Assembly: GCF_040115645.1 (NCBI RefSeq)
Contig: NC_089547.1
Coordinates: forward strand, 1,240,001 to 1,304,000
Length of the DNA stretch: 64,000 nt
Direction of reading: 5' to 3'
Source of the DNA: Euwallacea fornicatus
Lineage: Eukaryota > Arthropoda > Insecta > Coleoptera > Curculionidae
Below, in pieces: positions 35,260 to 46,853 of the stretch. Below the pieces are notes generated by a model. The model saw nothing but the letters and a program-made list of their open reading frames with translations. It was not told the DNA's origin and ran no database searches. Position numbers and translations under genes: made by a program. Within the stretch, counting starts at the first letter, position 1. Each line of letters opens with the position of its first letter.

Positions 35260-36755
35260 CGGGGTGTTTGCTAAACGGTTTGAACAAATTTTTTGGGCAA
35301 CAGGGGAAGTTATTTGGAACCGCATTATCGTAATTTATCTCTACACAAAACGTCACGGTTTTCGAAAAATGATTTTTTTTTTGATTGTTTACAAACTTCA
35401 CAAAGTTTGACATTGAAGCTTCAATAACTTTGATTTTAGTACTGCTGTCCGCTTTTACTCAATTTATTCTGTAATGTGAATGTAGGCCTCTTCTAAATAA
35501 GCTATAAAAATTTAAATACAGACATAATAAGGACAAAACAAAGTAGTAATTAATCAACAAGTGAAGTAATAACAGTTTAAATTATTACAAATAAATTTTT
35601 ATTCCAACAAAAATTCATACAAGTCTTCGAATACGGCAAAATCTTATTTATTTTGTGCTCTATTTAATGGTATATCACATGTTACATAAAGTTTATGAAA
35701 CTTAATAAATTTCGCGTCATTTAATGAAAGGGATAATAAAAATAACAAAGAATCTTTAGGCATTTGTCAAAGATTTTGTTCAAATTGAGTTCCACCATTG
35801 CATATTGAAATTCTGTACCTTTGAATTTCGATGATATACTTGAAGCAACATTTCTGGTTTTTCATATTCATCCATTTAATTTCTCTAAATGAGGTCAGTG
35901 GGAACGGTTGGTTCAAAATGATGGTTTCCCCCACACCGACGAAGAATTGTAAAAAAATATTTAGACAACATCTTCCCTAATTCGTGGATCGATAGAAACG
36001 GCCTTATGCTATGGCCTGCACGGTTTCCATACTTAACTCCTCTAGATTTTTACGTCTAGTGACACGTCGAAGCATTAGTTTTCAATGAAGTAATTCAATG
36101 TCGAGAATGCTTCCGAAGAAAAAAATGTACTGTATTTTAAAAAGTGAGAAATGAAATATGTCTTTATGTAACTATCGTCAAAATTCGAAGGTGTAAAATT
36201 TGTATACGCAATGGTGGAGCTTGATTTGGACAAAATCTTTAATATTTCTCTAAATATTATTTTCTGATTTTCATCGTCCTTTTCCTTAAATGACGACAAA
36301 TTTATTCAGTTTCATAAACTTCATGTGACATATGATACAGCATCAAATAGTGCACAAAATAAATAAGATTTGGTCGCATTCGAAGACCTGTACGGATCTG
36401 GATTGGAATAAAGTTTTATTTCTAATAATTTAATCTTCATTATTTCTTCATTATCCTTATAACTTACTGCTTCTTTCTTTTTCTTATTTATGCTGGATTT
36501 TAATTCTTATTGCTCATTTTGAAGAGACATATATTCAGGTTACAGAATACATTTAGTTCAAGCCGACAGCACTATGGCAAATAAAGTTATTAAACTTTAA
36601 ATTTAAAATTATGCGAAATTGGTGAAAAATCAAATATACATCATATCTCGAGAACCTTGAGGTTTTGTACAAAAGTAAATTAGGATTAATCGGTTCCAAG
36701 CGATTTCCCTTATCGCTCAGAAAATGTTGTCCAACCATTTACCAGACACCCTCTA
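35260..36755 (+). mobile_element. Near-full-length mariner-like element with 250-bp TIRs
   Basis: The left arm (35260 to about 35520) starts CGGGGTGTTTGCTAAACGG after TA. The right arm (about 36490-36755) read inward starts GAGGGTGTCTGGTAAATGG. They stay similar for about 250 bp, through GGAACCG, TAATTTA, AAAACGTCACGGTTTTCG / AAAACCTCAAGGTTCTCG, TTCAATAACTTTGATTTTAGTACTGCTGTC / TTTAATAACTTTATTTGCCATAGTGCTGTC, and TATTCTGTAA. Total length of about 1.5 kb fits a complete mariner-like element. A transposase remnant lies inside on the plus strand (35880-36059). Such long TIRs are unusual for classical mariner, which has about 30 bp. Confidence 0.9.
35880..36059 (+). pseudogene. Mariner-like transposase remnant inside the 35260 element
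   Basis: From 35964 the frame reads DNIFPNSWIDRNGLMLWP, then ARFPYLTPLDFYV and TAG at 36057-36059. This corresponds to LDxxFPxxWIGRxGPxxWPARSPDLTPLDFFLWG of insect mariner-like transposases, with the final catalytic D kept in PLDFY. Just upstream, another frame near 35910 reads WFKMMVSPTPTK, a frameshifted counterpart of the WFQQDGAPPHY block. The downstream helix and tail are not recognisable. The gene is broken by at least one frameshift and one stop. Confidence 0.82.
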
Positions 36756-36874
36756 TAAGTGAAGTAGTAGGAAATGCGTATATCTACGAAGGTTCCAAAT
36801 GAAAAAAGTTGTCCTCATAAAAAATTGAAAAATCTATGTTATTTGAGATGAAAAACATCATAGGCGTAGAATTT

Positions 36875-37335
36875 GTTTCTCAAAAGATCTATTGGTACTA
36901 AATTGACCAGAAGATGGACAAGACTCAGGCTCAGCAGTTTCGAATCATCCAAGACCATTTCTTCACCTGAACTAATGTTTTTTTCGAGAGACGAGGTCTC
37001 GCTAAGACACCCCGTCTGATCTTCCGGCGACTGGGTCGTGTGAGATTCACCCCGGCCACTCCTACACCTGTCGCCTCCGACCTTCTTATTGCCAAACGCG
37101 TGATGGACAAGAGGCGCCCCAGACAAATATCCACTAAACCACCTAAGGTTTCCCTTTCCACCCACCTACAACCGCCCCAAACCATTACTCCTGACTCCTC
37201 TCACAAAGCAATTTTTCATAATACTCCCGTTCACGCAATTTATTAGACTTCATTTAGAATTAAGATATTTTTGAGAAATTTCAATCGGTTCGTTTCTCTG
37301 TATATCTACCGGAACTAGACCGATCAGAAGATGGG
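36875..37335. repeat. Diverged direct repeats bracketing a retroposon tail
   Basis: GTTTCTCAAAAGATCTATTG (from 36875) and GTTTCTCTGTATATCTACCG (from 37292) begin two related segments of about 44 bp. Both continue with GGWACTARAYYGAYCAGAAGATGG. They lie 417 bp apart in the same orientation on either side of the poly-A retroposon tail. They are too diverged for a recent target duplication and may be two units of an older repeat. Confidence 0.55.
36978..37200 (-). mobile_element. Retroposon tail on minus strand (LINE 3' end)
   Basis: On the minus strand a GC-rich segment ends in a short A7 tract (36984-36978). It contains GGTTTAGTGGATATTTG, GGGGCGCCTC, then GTGAATCTCACACGACCCAG and GTCGCC. The order TTTAGTGGRTA, GTGAATYYCACAYRACC, GTCGCC is shared with the insert at 6637-6815. 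Immediately beyond the poly-A lies CATTAGTTCAGGTG, the same TTAGTTCAGG motif that surrounds the other insert. It is probably a 5'-truncated R1-clade-like non-LTR retrotransposon; no reverse transcriptase is visible. The start at 37200 is approximate. Confidence 0.5.
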
Positions 37336-39659
37336 CATGGATGTTAAACTCACCTGTTCTGAATCTTTTAAGATGGGTTGTTGACTCATTTTGTGGACTC
37401 CGCTTCGTTTCTAGGTACTAAAGTGGTGTCTCGGCTTCAGGCCCCCATTAATAAGGCAAATGCCCAACAATCCGAACAAAACCCAACAACCGAAACGCTC
37501 TCTTAAAGTCGAAACGAGTCTCAATATCTCAAACAATAACAGAAAAAACGAAACAACCTATTGTCAGCGCGCATTATGAAGCCATTGTTCTCCAAAGGTG
37601 ATAAATATATTGCATTAAATCAGCAAGGAAAAAACCCTTCCGAAGGTGCTGTCGTAGGCAGTACCGAAATTTCTGCAAACCGCCCGCAACAAACCAATAA
37701 TAGATAAAAGTCCCCCGTGGTGGTGGTACCACGCTCAATAGCTCCGAGACCGTGTAGTACCCGCCATAGCCCGCGATAAAATAAATAATGCAAATGGACA
37801 TATGGTACCTATTCCGCGAATAAATGGCCGAGGAGTACCGCATTTTAAAGCATCGATACACACATTTTCGGATCAATGGTGTGTGTTGCTTTATCAGATC
37901 GGACCGTTTTCGAATAAAATAAAGTCGACCAGCTGGGTACTCGAGGAGTTATCGCCCTGTATAGAAGAGCGATGGAAAATCTAATAATGACCGGTGATTA
38001 ACCCACTCGAAAAGCACGTACTTGTTAACAGTAGCAAGGGTGAAAGGGTTGTAGGGTGGAACGAATTTCCAGCCCCAAAACAATGAAACAATGAATCGTC
38101 CCTTTTAATAAGTGTTCATTGATATGCAAATAAGACTTTTGGGCTTAGCAGCAGATTAAACTTTCTGTTTAATTGGTTCAGTTTTTTGGGGTGACTTTGG
38201 AGAACACGTTTGCTATGCAGACTCCAACGAAGGAGATTGTTGTAGTCAGTTTTCTCGCCGATCACATTAAATGGTCACCACATCTTCATTTTCTGTTCGC
38301 TCAATTGTTTTAAATTCTTGTCCTGTGTTTTTCTTTTTCAGTTCTTTCAATTTTTTTATCTTTACTTTTTCTTCTTTTTTCTTTTTCCATTCTTTTCATC
38401 TCATTCAATATTTTCATTTCTTCAGTTTAGTCATTTGTACTCCAGTTTGGATTTTAACGCCATCCCCACAAAAGATGCGTTAGGAATCTTCTATGGGAAA
38501 AATCGAATGGTTGCTGGTCAAGGAACAGTTCTTTGACCGCATTTTTAAAGGAAATTGAACTGGTTCTTGCTGTGTTAGATCTCGAAAGGTATCTTGCAGA
38601 TTACCTAAAATCTGGTCTTAAACTGGAAAAAGCTCCTTATTGTTTATCTTCATTTATCATTTATTTATCCATCATTTATATTTAATATTATTATCAGTTA
38701 TTATTTCAGTCAGTTGTTCTTTTAAAAGTATTTATTTGCTAGATTTCATCAATTTTTCAAAATTATTTTTGAGCAGCTGCATTGGGACGACTTTGGATAT
38801 TTCTTTGGTTCTTCAGTTTTTCCTTAACAGAGCAACTAGTAAGTAGGTAAGAACCAAATTCCCACTAAAATTATATATTTTTTTAATTTCCAGACTGTTC
38901 AGAAACCTGGTACTGATGCCCGTTATTATCGAAAGGAAGAACATCTATTTTCAATGGCAAACCAATATTTTTTCCTTTTTGTAATCGCATATAGGCACCT
39001 ACTAGCAGACAGTAACGAGAAAGATTGGAGCAGCAAAGAAAAACATTAATGCTCGTAAATGAAGAATGATAATAGAGGAGAACCAAGGAACCATAAAGGA
39101 GGAAAAAATGGGTGGGAGGACAGTGGTCAGTGAATTTCGAAACTATGGGGAAAATGAGGGACTAGAAAATAATTAATATTACTTGAGATTTATAGAATAA
39201 ATTTTATTACTGTAGTTCTACATATTTCTTCAGATTGCAGAAGACAGAAAAAGATGAAAATTATCGTCTTGGGCAGATATCATATAGTTTTCCCTGGAGT
39301 CGGACGTTCCTGATAAAATGTGGAATAAGTCGAAAACGGACATTTATATTCAGACATGCGCAGCATGATCCGTATTACGTACTTTGCACGCTCTCGGGGC
39401 CAATGAAGCTAGCAAGCAGAAACGTTTGTCACCATGGCGACCACTCGCCTCACCAATTTTAAAACATCGTTTTTGCCTTACAGAGGTGCGCAAACTTCAC
39501 CTGATTACTTGTCCGTACATACACATTGAAAATTTAAGGGCTTAAAGAATTCATACAATAACCGTAAATCTGGAATTTTGAAGAAAAATCTCGCCTCGGC
39601 AACCATGTTGCTAACCCCGATGCTGCTCTCAGCGACAGCTTATTTAGTTCGAGCAGTGA
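37336..39659. other. Non-coding stretch with a pyrimidine-rich tract
   Basis: No gene is seen. About 38300-38440 is strongly T/C-rich on the plus strand and yields an F/S-rich frame by composition alone. A short palindrome, CGTGGTGGTGGTACCACG, lies near 37719-37736. Confidence 0.5.
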
Positions 39660-40170
39660 TATATTCGTTAATTACAGAAGCCGGCACGGCACTATTTCGG
39701 AAATTAAATTGTTGGTTCGCTAATCATCGTTGATTTACCGTCATGTTGTTTCAGAGATAATTAACGACGTCCCCGAAATAGGGTAATATTCAATGTTGCC
39801 AGGTGTTGTGCGTCGCTATCGTCTAGAAGAACCGATTAGCGTTCGCCGATTGTTCGTTGCGTCACCCCACAAAAATTGCCCTAAAAAAATGAAACAAAAA
39901 ACCATCGGTGCGCTGGTAAACAAGCGCTTTTTTACCACGCCAACCAACGATTCCGAGGATTAATTGAAACAAAAAACGACACAAAACGACACAAAAACAG
40001 TTGAATGTGCGCCGAGTCTGTCACATCTGTCACGCGTCGCCCCTCCGACGACAAGACAAAAGAAGCCCGGGGGACAATTGCCAACTCGACAACGCACCTT
40101 CAACTGTTAAAAGTAATAATTGACGATCGCCCGGGGCGATATTTCGGACTAATTACTATATAAATTAAAG
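39660..40170. promoter_or_regulatory. Candidate conserved non-coding (regulatory) block
   Basis: This half-kilobase is CpG-bearing and information-rich, with none of the decayed look of its neighbours. It has TAATTA-type homeodomain cores (GTTAATTAC, GATAATTAACG, GGATTAATTG, ACTAATTAC), paired CACATCTGTCAC, and CGCCCGGGGCG. It contains no open frame with a known domain. These are features often seen in insect developmental enhancers, but this is an inference from composition only. Confidence 0.25.
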
Positions 40171-40912
40171 ATTGCGATTGCCCCCGTATGGAATTTAAAT
40201 GGGCACAATGGTACGCTTGAGAAGGAAACGGGGTGGAAATTTCTACTTAAATCGCTCACCTGGGGCGGGCCTTTTAAGATAGTTATTTTTATTTTAAATG
40301 AGTGTTGTTTTGCATCTTCTCATCTGGAACAATGGGCAAAACGTTTAAGGTGGATTCACAAAGTGCTATTATTTCATTGGAGGGACGTTACCTTGCCATT
40401 TAGGAAATCGGTGCTTACGGGCTCCAAAGTGAATAATTATGTAATTATAAACGACATAACGGGGATATTTCAGACCACATGTCAACTGATACCGGTCATG
40501 TGGTGATTTACTACAAAAGCCCATTTCATCCGTTAAAATCCAAATTTAGCAAAGATCCGGGATGTTTTCTAGGAACGGAAGGACCAAGGACCGACTCTTT
40601 AGCGAAAAGTCAAGGATAACCATCAGGCGAAGTGGCTTGGCAGGGGGTGCTTCATATAACCGTTCTTGCTTCAACTGTTGGTTACGACTTATCTTTATTT
40701 TGAAAACCTTTCATATGCAAGTTGGTTTAGGTTAGCTATTGCGCTTCAACTGAAGATTGAAGAACCGCTCTTTGGGTCAGTTATTAACGCATCATCTTTA
40801 GCTGCAAAAAAGTTTTAAATGGAGCTCAATGTTCCGAACTTATTTCTATGTTTTTATGATGATTAACCCGCACCTGAAGTTACGGGCACTATAAGGATTT
40901 AGCTAATACTAG

Positions 40913-41070
40913 TTGATGTTAAAGTTACCAGCGCATTAACAATATGTCATCAACATCAACTTCAAATTAACTGTCATAAAAATGTCAAAATAGAGTAGGG
41001 CTGTTGCGCAGGCTCGCGATTTTCATGGGAACTAACTTGATGTTAATGTTAACAGCACATTAATAATTTG
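40913..41070. repeat. Direct repeat of a 33-bp unit
   Basis: TTGATGTTAAAGTTACCAGC (40913) and TTGATGTTAATGTTAACAGC (41037) begin two copies that both continue with RCATTAAYAATWTG. Between them lies CATCAACATCAACTT, an inverted form of the GATGTTGATG part. The arrangement suggests a small interspersed repeat or a decayed fold-back. Confidence 0.7.
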
Positions 41071-41538
41071 GCCCTTATCAATCGCTAAATTGTTTTTAAT
41101 TCTATTTTACCTGTGAAAATGCCACAAATACCAAATACTTTTGGAAGCAAATTCGCTCAATACTTCCTCCGCTATTTCTCAATTAATAATTTCTTTTTAT
41201 CGAAAAAAAAATAATTTGTAGCATCAATAATGAAGGAAATGAGTAACCCAAAAGGATAGCTTTTTACAAAAACGAGTAGCTCAAGAGGGAAGAACACTAA
41301 GACGCAGTGGTTCAAATAAAGCTTGATTGGTTGAGTTTCACAGGTAGCGTCAAGTAGTAGGACTTCATCCCTTCAATCCATGGAAAATTGACGGAACCTA
41401 GGGTACATTCTAATCCGTGAATAACTTCGTGACTTTCTTAATGAATTAATCGACGTCAACATTTGCATACGTGAATCAATTCATGAAACGTCTTTCGCAA
41501 CGAAACTCATGAATAAATTATCGGTGTAGTACCGGCTT

Positions 41539-41567
41539 AGAGCTGCGCCACTTCAAAGTGGCGGCTC
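41539..41567. repeat. Hairpin around GCCACTTCAAAGTGGC
   Basis: AGAGCTGCGCCACTT pairs with AAGTGGCGGCTCT around a 2-base loop, with one bulge. The stem is GC-rich for this region and could form a stable RNA or DNA hairpin. It has no tRNA or known miRNA signature. Confidence 0.65.
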
Positions 41568-43919
41568 TCGGTGGCCACTCAGACTCCACCTTTTCTCGCC
41601 ACTTCATACATACAGAAACGTCAACACGAACTTAAGGGGCGCGAACTTCAATCCGTACCATGTCGATATGTGACCGCACTGTTCGGTCGATTACTCACAG
41701 AAGTTTTTAGTAAGGAGGTTCAATTCATCCACGATATCACTATATCAATACTATCATAAAAACAGTACGTGACATCCGAGGGAACATAATGTTTTACATA
41801 TTTCACACCAACGCACGATCAGGATGTTGAAGGCGCTACATGAGCCGCCATTGAATAATAGCAACTTCACAGGGAATCTTGAGTACAAAAATATTTTTAA
41901 AGTGGTTTTGCAGGCTTGGAGGAATGTTCAGTCCCATATTCTCACTTTTCAGAAACCATGATCTAGATCCATTTGATCCCTACCCGTTGATTGATCTCTA
42001 ACAAGGTTGCCCAATCGCACGAGCTGCAAATCAGCTGATAGAGGTCATCTTGACTTGATTTTGACGTCCAAAGACCCTGATTGTAAATCGTTTCCAATTT
42101 CCAAGAACTGTTCATCTACCGATGACGCATCGATGGTGACGTCACCATATGACCTGCACTGTCACCAAGGTTCCCAATCCTATGTTGGCAACATCGCAAA
42201 CAAAATTTGTTTTGTTTATGATAGCACCAACCTTAATCAGCTTTCATTTTATCATTTTCGCCTTCGAATTTCATATTTTGTATATTTTCATTTCTAACGA
42301 ACATGTAAAAAAATCAAAATAAATGTAATCCTTCCTAATGCGCACGCGTGACAGTTGTATTATGCACTGAAAATTGTTTCCTTGTTGAAAAATACTCAAC
42401 GTGATTTTATGCCCGATTTTATTACAAATTTTTCTTCGTAATACGGTTCTCGGACCATAACCTGATTTATTATGGTCCTAGAACAATAAAAAAAAGTTAT
42501 TGTGAAACTGACAAGAACTGAATATTGGCGAGCGGACTAAGATGTTTCGGAGATTTTAGTTAGGACTTCAAAATAGTTAAATTATTAGAAAATTAAAATG
42601 ATGGTCATAAAATCTCGTATGTAATGCGTACGTAATGAGATTTTATTCAGTTCAACCATTTATGGACTCGCTCACAAGCTCCGTCGGTCATAAAATTATT
42701 CGCCTCATAAAGTCTTACTTTACGTTATTATTACATAAATACATAGTTTTTCCGAAAAAAAAATTCTAATATGTTCCTGTTCCACCTCTTTGGATATTTC
42801 AATCAACTAAAGAGTTTTAACCTTAACCGAGCAAAATTTATGATTTACAAATAGGTAAAGCATGAAGCCAACAGCTAAAGAATTTCTATGAGAACTAAAT
42901 TCTGTTACAAGTTGACAATGACATTTCTCGCAACTTGATACTCTTGGTTCTATGTCTTATTGTCTGCTCTATCAGCTCCCGAAGGTTAGCTGTCACTAAC
43001 AAACCCGAAAGCGTGAAAATTAAACCGAAAGGAGAAAGACAAAAAAGTATGGTTTGGTTCTTTTTTAATACGCATGATCGGCCAAACGTTGCTCAAACAT
43101 CTACACCTGCAGTCCTTGGGTTTTGAAGCGAATCAGGCAGTGTCAAAATTAACTTTGACATTTATTGCGTATTCCAGACAAGTCAAACAAAATTCACTGC
43201 TAACGGGATACAGATAATGAGGGGGAATTGTGAATTCCAAATGGTTCAATTTACGATTGACAACAAAGTAAAGACTCTATGCCTGCCAGCAAGCGTTACA
43301 GAAGTGGCAACAGTGCTTTGATCGCAAAATGGCGCCGTTTCCGATTATTTTGCACGACATTTTAACCCGTTGCTGTTAATTTCCGAGACCGGGGACTGGT
43401 AATTGAGTTATAATGGTTAAATGGACCATACAGTTTCAATATGATACGATCATTTACATACTGTTTACATTTCCTCTCTTAAACCATGGGATGGGGTGTA
43501 TAATATTTAAATTAAACAAAACGCTCCGTTGTATGTATGCCGTACACAGATAGCATCAATTTTGTACCATTCTGGGTTCAAACATCAGCCCCCAATGTCG
43601 TAACCCCTGAAACTACAAAGTTTTATAAAGTGCCTGCAGTTTCTCACGACAAGAGGCCGTAAACGACCTCTTCATCGCCCCTATTGCTCTCTCGTAAGAG
43701 GAGAATTCTTGCCTAATTGGTGACCTTCCCAATCAAAATTAATAAAATTTAATTACGAAAGTCTTTCAGAGCACATTTGGCAGTACCTTCAAGTCGATAA
43801 GATTTTTATTCACGTTTCGATTAGGTGTGTTTACACCATAAACCTTCTATGGGCGCTCTTGCACTCCGGCTACAAAACTGGAAACCGTAAAAACTTCAGT
43901 CGAACTCATCTGAAATAAA

Positions 43920-44890
43920 ATCACTAACCTGAACTAACCTGAATTAGGTAAAAGAAACGTTAAATGGTTAATGCAGTTTCAACTCACGTCACATTTTTGT
44001 TTTAATTGATTGGATGTAAGCTGAAGCGACACCAAAGGATTCTCCCCCTTGTATAAATAATGGACTGAGTATAATGGAAAATTTGTTTCTCAAATAACCT
44101 AAACCTGAACTAATCTGAGACTTGAAGGAATTTAAACTTCTTGAGAAACATTTCTCGATATAGAATTTTTTTGAACTGAAAGTCTGCAAGAACCAGAGTA
44201 ACCTGAACTCCCAACTGACGAATTTTTTCTGGGTTACTAGAACATTTTTGGCAACTAGTATGAGATGACCTGTATCTCCCATAATAAACAAGCGTGACTC
44301 GAACTACTTTAAAGGAAAATTTTCTGAATTGCAAATATGAACTAACTTGAATACGTTAGCCTGAACCAACCCGAATAAGATTTTTTTTCAGTCCGAAACA
44401 TCCTCCTTGACCAGGCCTAAATTATTTTTTTCTGATTCGAATTTTCTTGAAGGTAATTTCAGAAGACCTCATCTAGTATGAACGACTTTTTAACAGAACA
44501 CTTTGGGTGACCCGGTTAACCTGAATGAATTTTCGGTAAAACCTGCAAAACTGAATAAACATTTTCAATTTGAAAATGAAAATCTAAAAGACCATGATTA
44601 ACTAAAATGATTTTAATGAGGTTTTACTGACGTGAAATGATGACAGTAATGCGGAATCTGAAGTAACCTGAATTATCCGATATCTGAATATCTGTTGAAC
44701 ATAAACTAATTTGGGGCAATAACACTTGACCTAAGTAGAATTTGACCTCTTTTTCAGACTGTTCGTGTAACCTGAACAAGCTTAATGAATATTTTTAGTA
44801 GTTCTAATATCATGGCGTTGGATGGATGTGCGGGGGAAGTACTTAATACAACCAATGAGCATAAAGTCACCTGAACTGACTCGAATCTAA
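43920..44890. repeat. Degenerate cluster of AACCTGAACT motifs
   Basis: AACCTGAA or close variants occur near 43928, 44103, 44198, 44364, 44518, 44662, 44772 and 44872, with spacings of roughly 100-175 bp. Many are followed within about 30-60 bp by a GAATTTTTTT-like T run, as near 44165, 44219, 44379 and 44900. AACCTGAACT is the reverse complement of the AGTTCAGGTT decamer at 6.5-6.9 kb. The stretch reads as an old satellite-like array whose unit of about 100 bp carried one or more decamers. Confidence 0.55.
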
Positions 44891-46853
44891 CTCACGTGAG
44901 TGAATTTTTTTCGACTTGAAGCTTTCTGCTAGTCTGAAATGATAGGAGAACCAAAACTACCCTTAATGCGCATATTTTCATTAAGGGGAAGAGTAGAAGA
45001 ACAAGAGTAGAGCGATGGAAACGTAGCCAAGTGTAGAATCCCGTATAAGGCGAGGTGCCCAAATTCATAAACAAGCAGAGCACCGAGGCACTGCCCCGCA
45101 GTGATTGAATAATTCAATGTAAATTATTTTTCCGATACAATAAATCTTTTGTCATTGCGCCCCGTACGGCCGCAACAATAATTAATTGTTGAGGATTAAT
45201 GATGAATGATGACTCGATACTTTGGAAACATTCATTCGAATCTCTCTCGAGAGGGGTCACGGATTTGTTAATTACTAGAGATTAAATCTGGAGAGTAACG
45301 AGGCTTGGGCTGACACACGGGCTCAAGATGGTTTCGATAGTCGTACCGCCGCTTTAGGAAGGTCAAAAGTCGATCAGTGAGAGCGATCAAAGCTAAAATA
45401 GTCCACTTTTTGCCTTGCAAAGGCAACAATGTAGCACGTTTTTGAACAATATGCAGGTAGACTTAACATAGTTTTATTAATGGAACACAAAACCATATGA
45501 ATAACCCATTTCATAATGCCAGAAGGCCATTAGGCTAACGATCCGTTACCACAGAAAGGGCAGTGCATTAGGCATTGTCTGGTATTTAAAATCCATCATT
45601 TGCTTCATTGAAACACTTTGGTTTGCTTTAAGACTAATTCCCATTTTTTTGCGCCCTCTGTACAGGAACCGAAGGCGGAAAGTGGGGGTCAGGTTAAAAA
45701 GTTAAAATTTGATTGTCCGATCTTGGTCATTGCCCAGGCATGCATAAATCTGATCGCCGGAAATTCCATCGTATTGGAAAGCTGAAAAGTTTTCGCACAA
45801 AAGACGCACTCGTCCGGAATCATCTTTGAACCCCCCGGGAAAATTGCGATTTTCAAATGGTCAGCCTCGGACAACGCGTATTGGAGAAGGGGGAAATGGT
45901 GCTGCTAATGTTCAGCTAATTAATTGCGGGCAACAGTCGGAATGTTTGAAATCGATACAGTTCAAAGCTTCAGAATGTAAAGAAACTAGAAATGGAACAT
46001 CAGAAGAAATTGAAAGAACAGTAAAATTTGACTTCAGAGAAAGCGAAATTGGCGTGGTTTGTCCGTTGTGAAGTAGGAAGTGTTCCATATTTTTTCCGGC
46101 GGGGGGGGGGGAGGTGGAGTGAAAAGGGGAGAGGTAGGAGGAAATTAAATTGCGATTTTTCGAAAGAAAAAAAAACTAATAAAGAAAAATCCACCTCAAA
46201 CGTATTGAAGGTAGTTCTTTCAAAATGCTACGCGACTATAACTAAAAATTCTTCGGCACCCTCAAGTTCGCCTCAAATAGAATTTTTTGGTGTTCAGAAG
46301 TATAGTTACATCTGATTGAAAGTTGGCAAAATATAAACTTTACACCGTAATCCTTTTTTGGAAATTGGCAAATTTCGAGAATTCCTCTGCACACCTGAGT
46401 TTGGGAAAAAGAAACTGTAAAGACAACAGCTGTAAATCTTTTGCTGGTCCAAAGCCCTGATCGCCATTTTCCACAAGTTTCAAAATTCCCTTGGATTCCT
46501 CGAGATCTTCACCAACACGTTCCGTTGGGTCAACTACGATATTCGCGAACTGTGAGAAAACTTACGTGAGTGGGATTTTTAGCCCATAAACTAAAAATTA
46601 CTTCACAAGAAGCGTAACAAACACATAAAGTACAAAAAAATCATTCAAGTTCTTGAGAGTGGACTCTGACACTTGAATTGAAACAGAAAAAAATGGACAA
46701 CTAAAAAAGCTGAGGAACAATAGAAAGAAGAATAAAAATCCCCGCGAAAAGGTTAGTTAAAATGTACTAATCTCGATTTCTTCACAGAAACACTCAAATG
46801 AGTATTAAATGAAAGTTGGTGGTGAAATCCGGTGCTTGGAGATTTGGCATATA
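44891..46853. other. Non-coding stretch
   Basis: No gene is seen. A G11 run lies at 46101-46111 in a purine-rich stretch (about 46095-46180). Frames at 45826-46315 are short, compositionally biased and without domains. Confidence 0.5.

Larger units (their letters stand above)
40171..43919. other. Non-coding stretch
   Basis: No gene is seen. It holds the direct repeat at 40913-41070 and the hairpin at 41539-41567. Several short frames (41571-41759, 42007-42297, 42935-43126) lack domains. About 43290-43740 is somewhat CpG-bearing. Confidence 0.5.
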
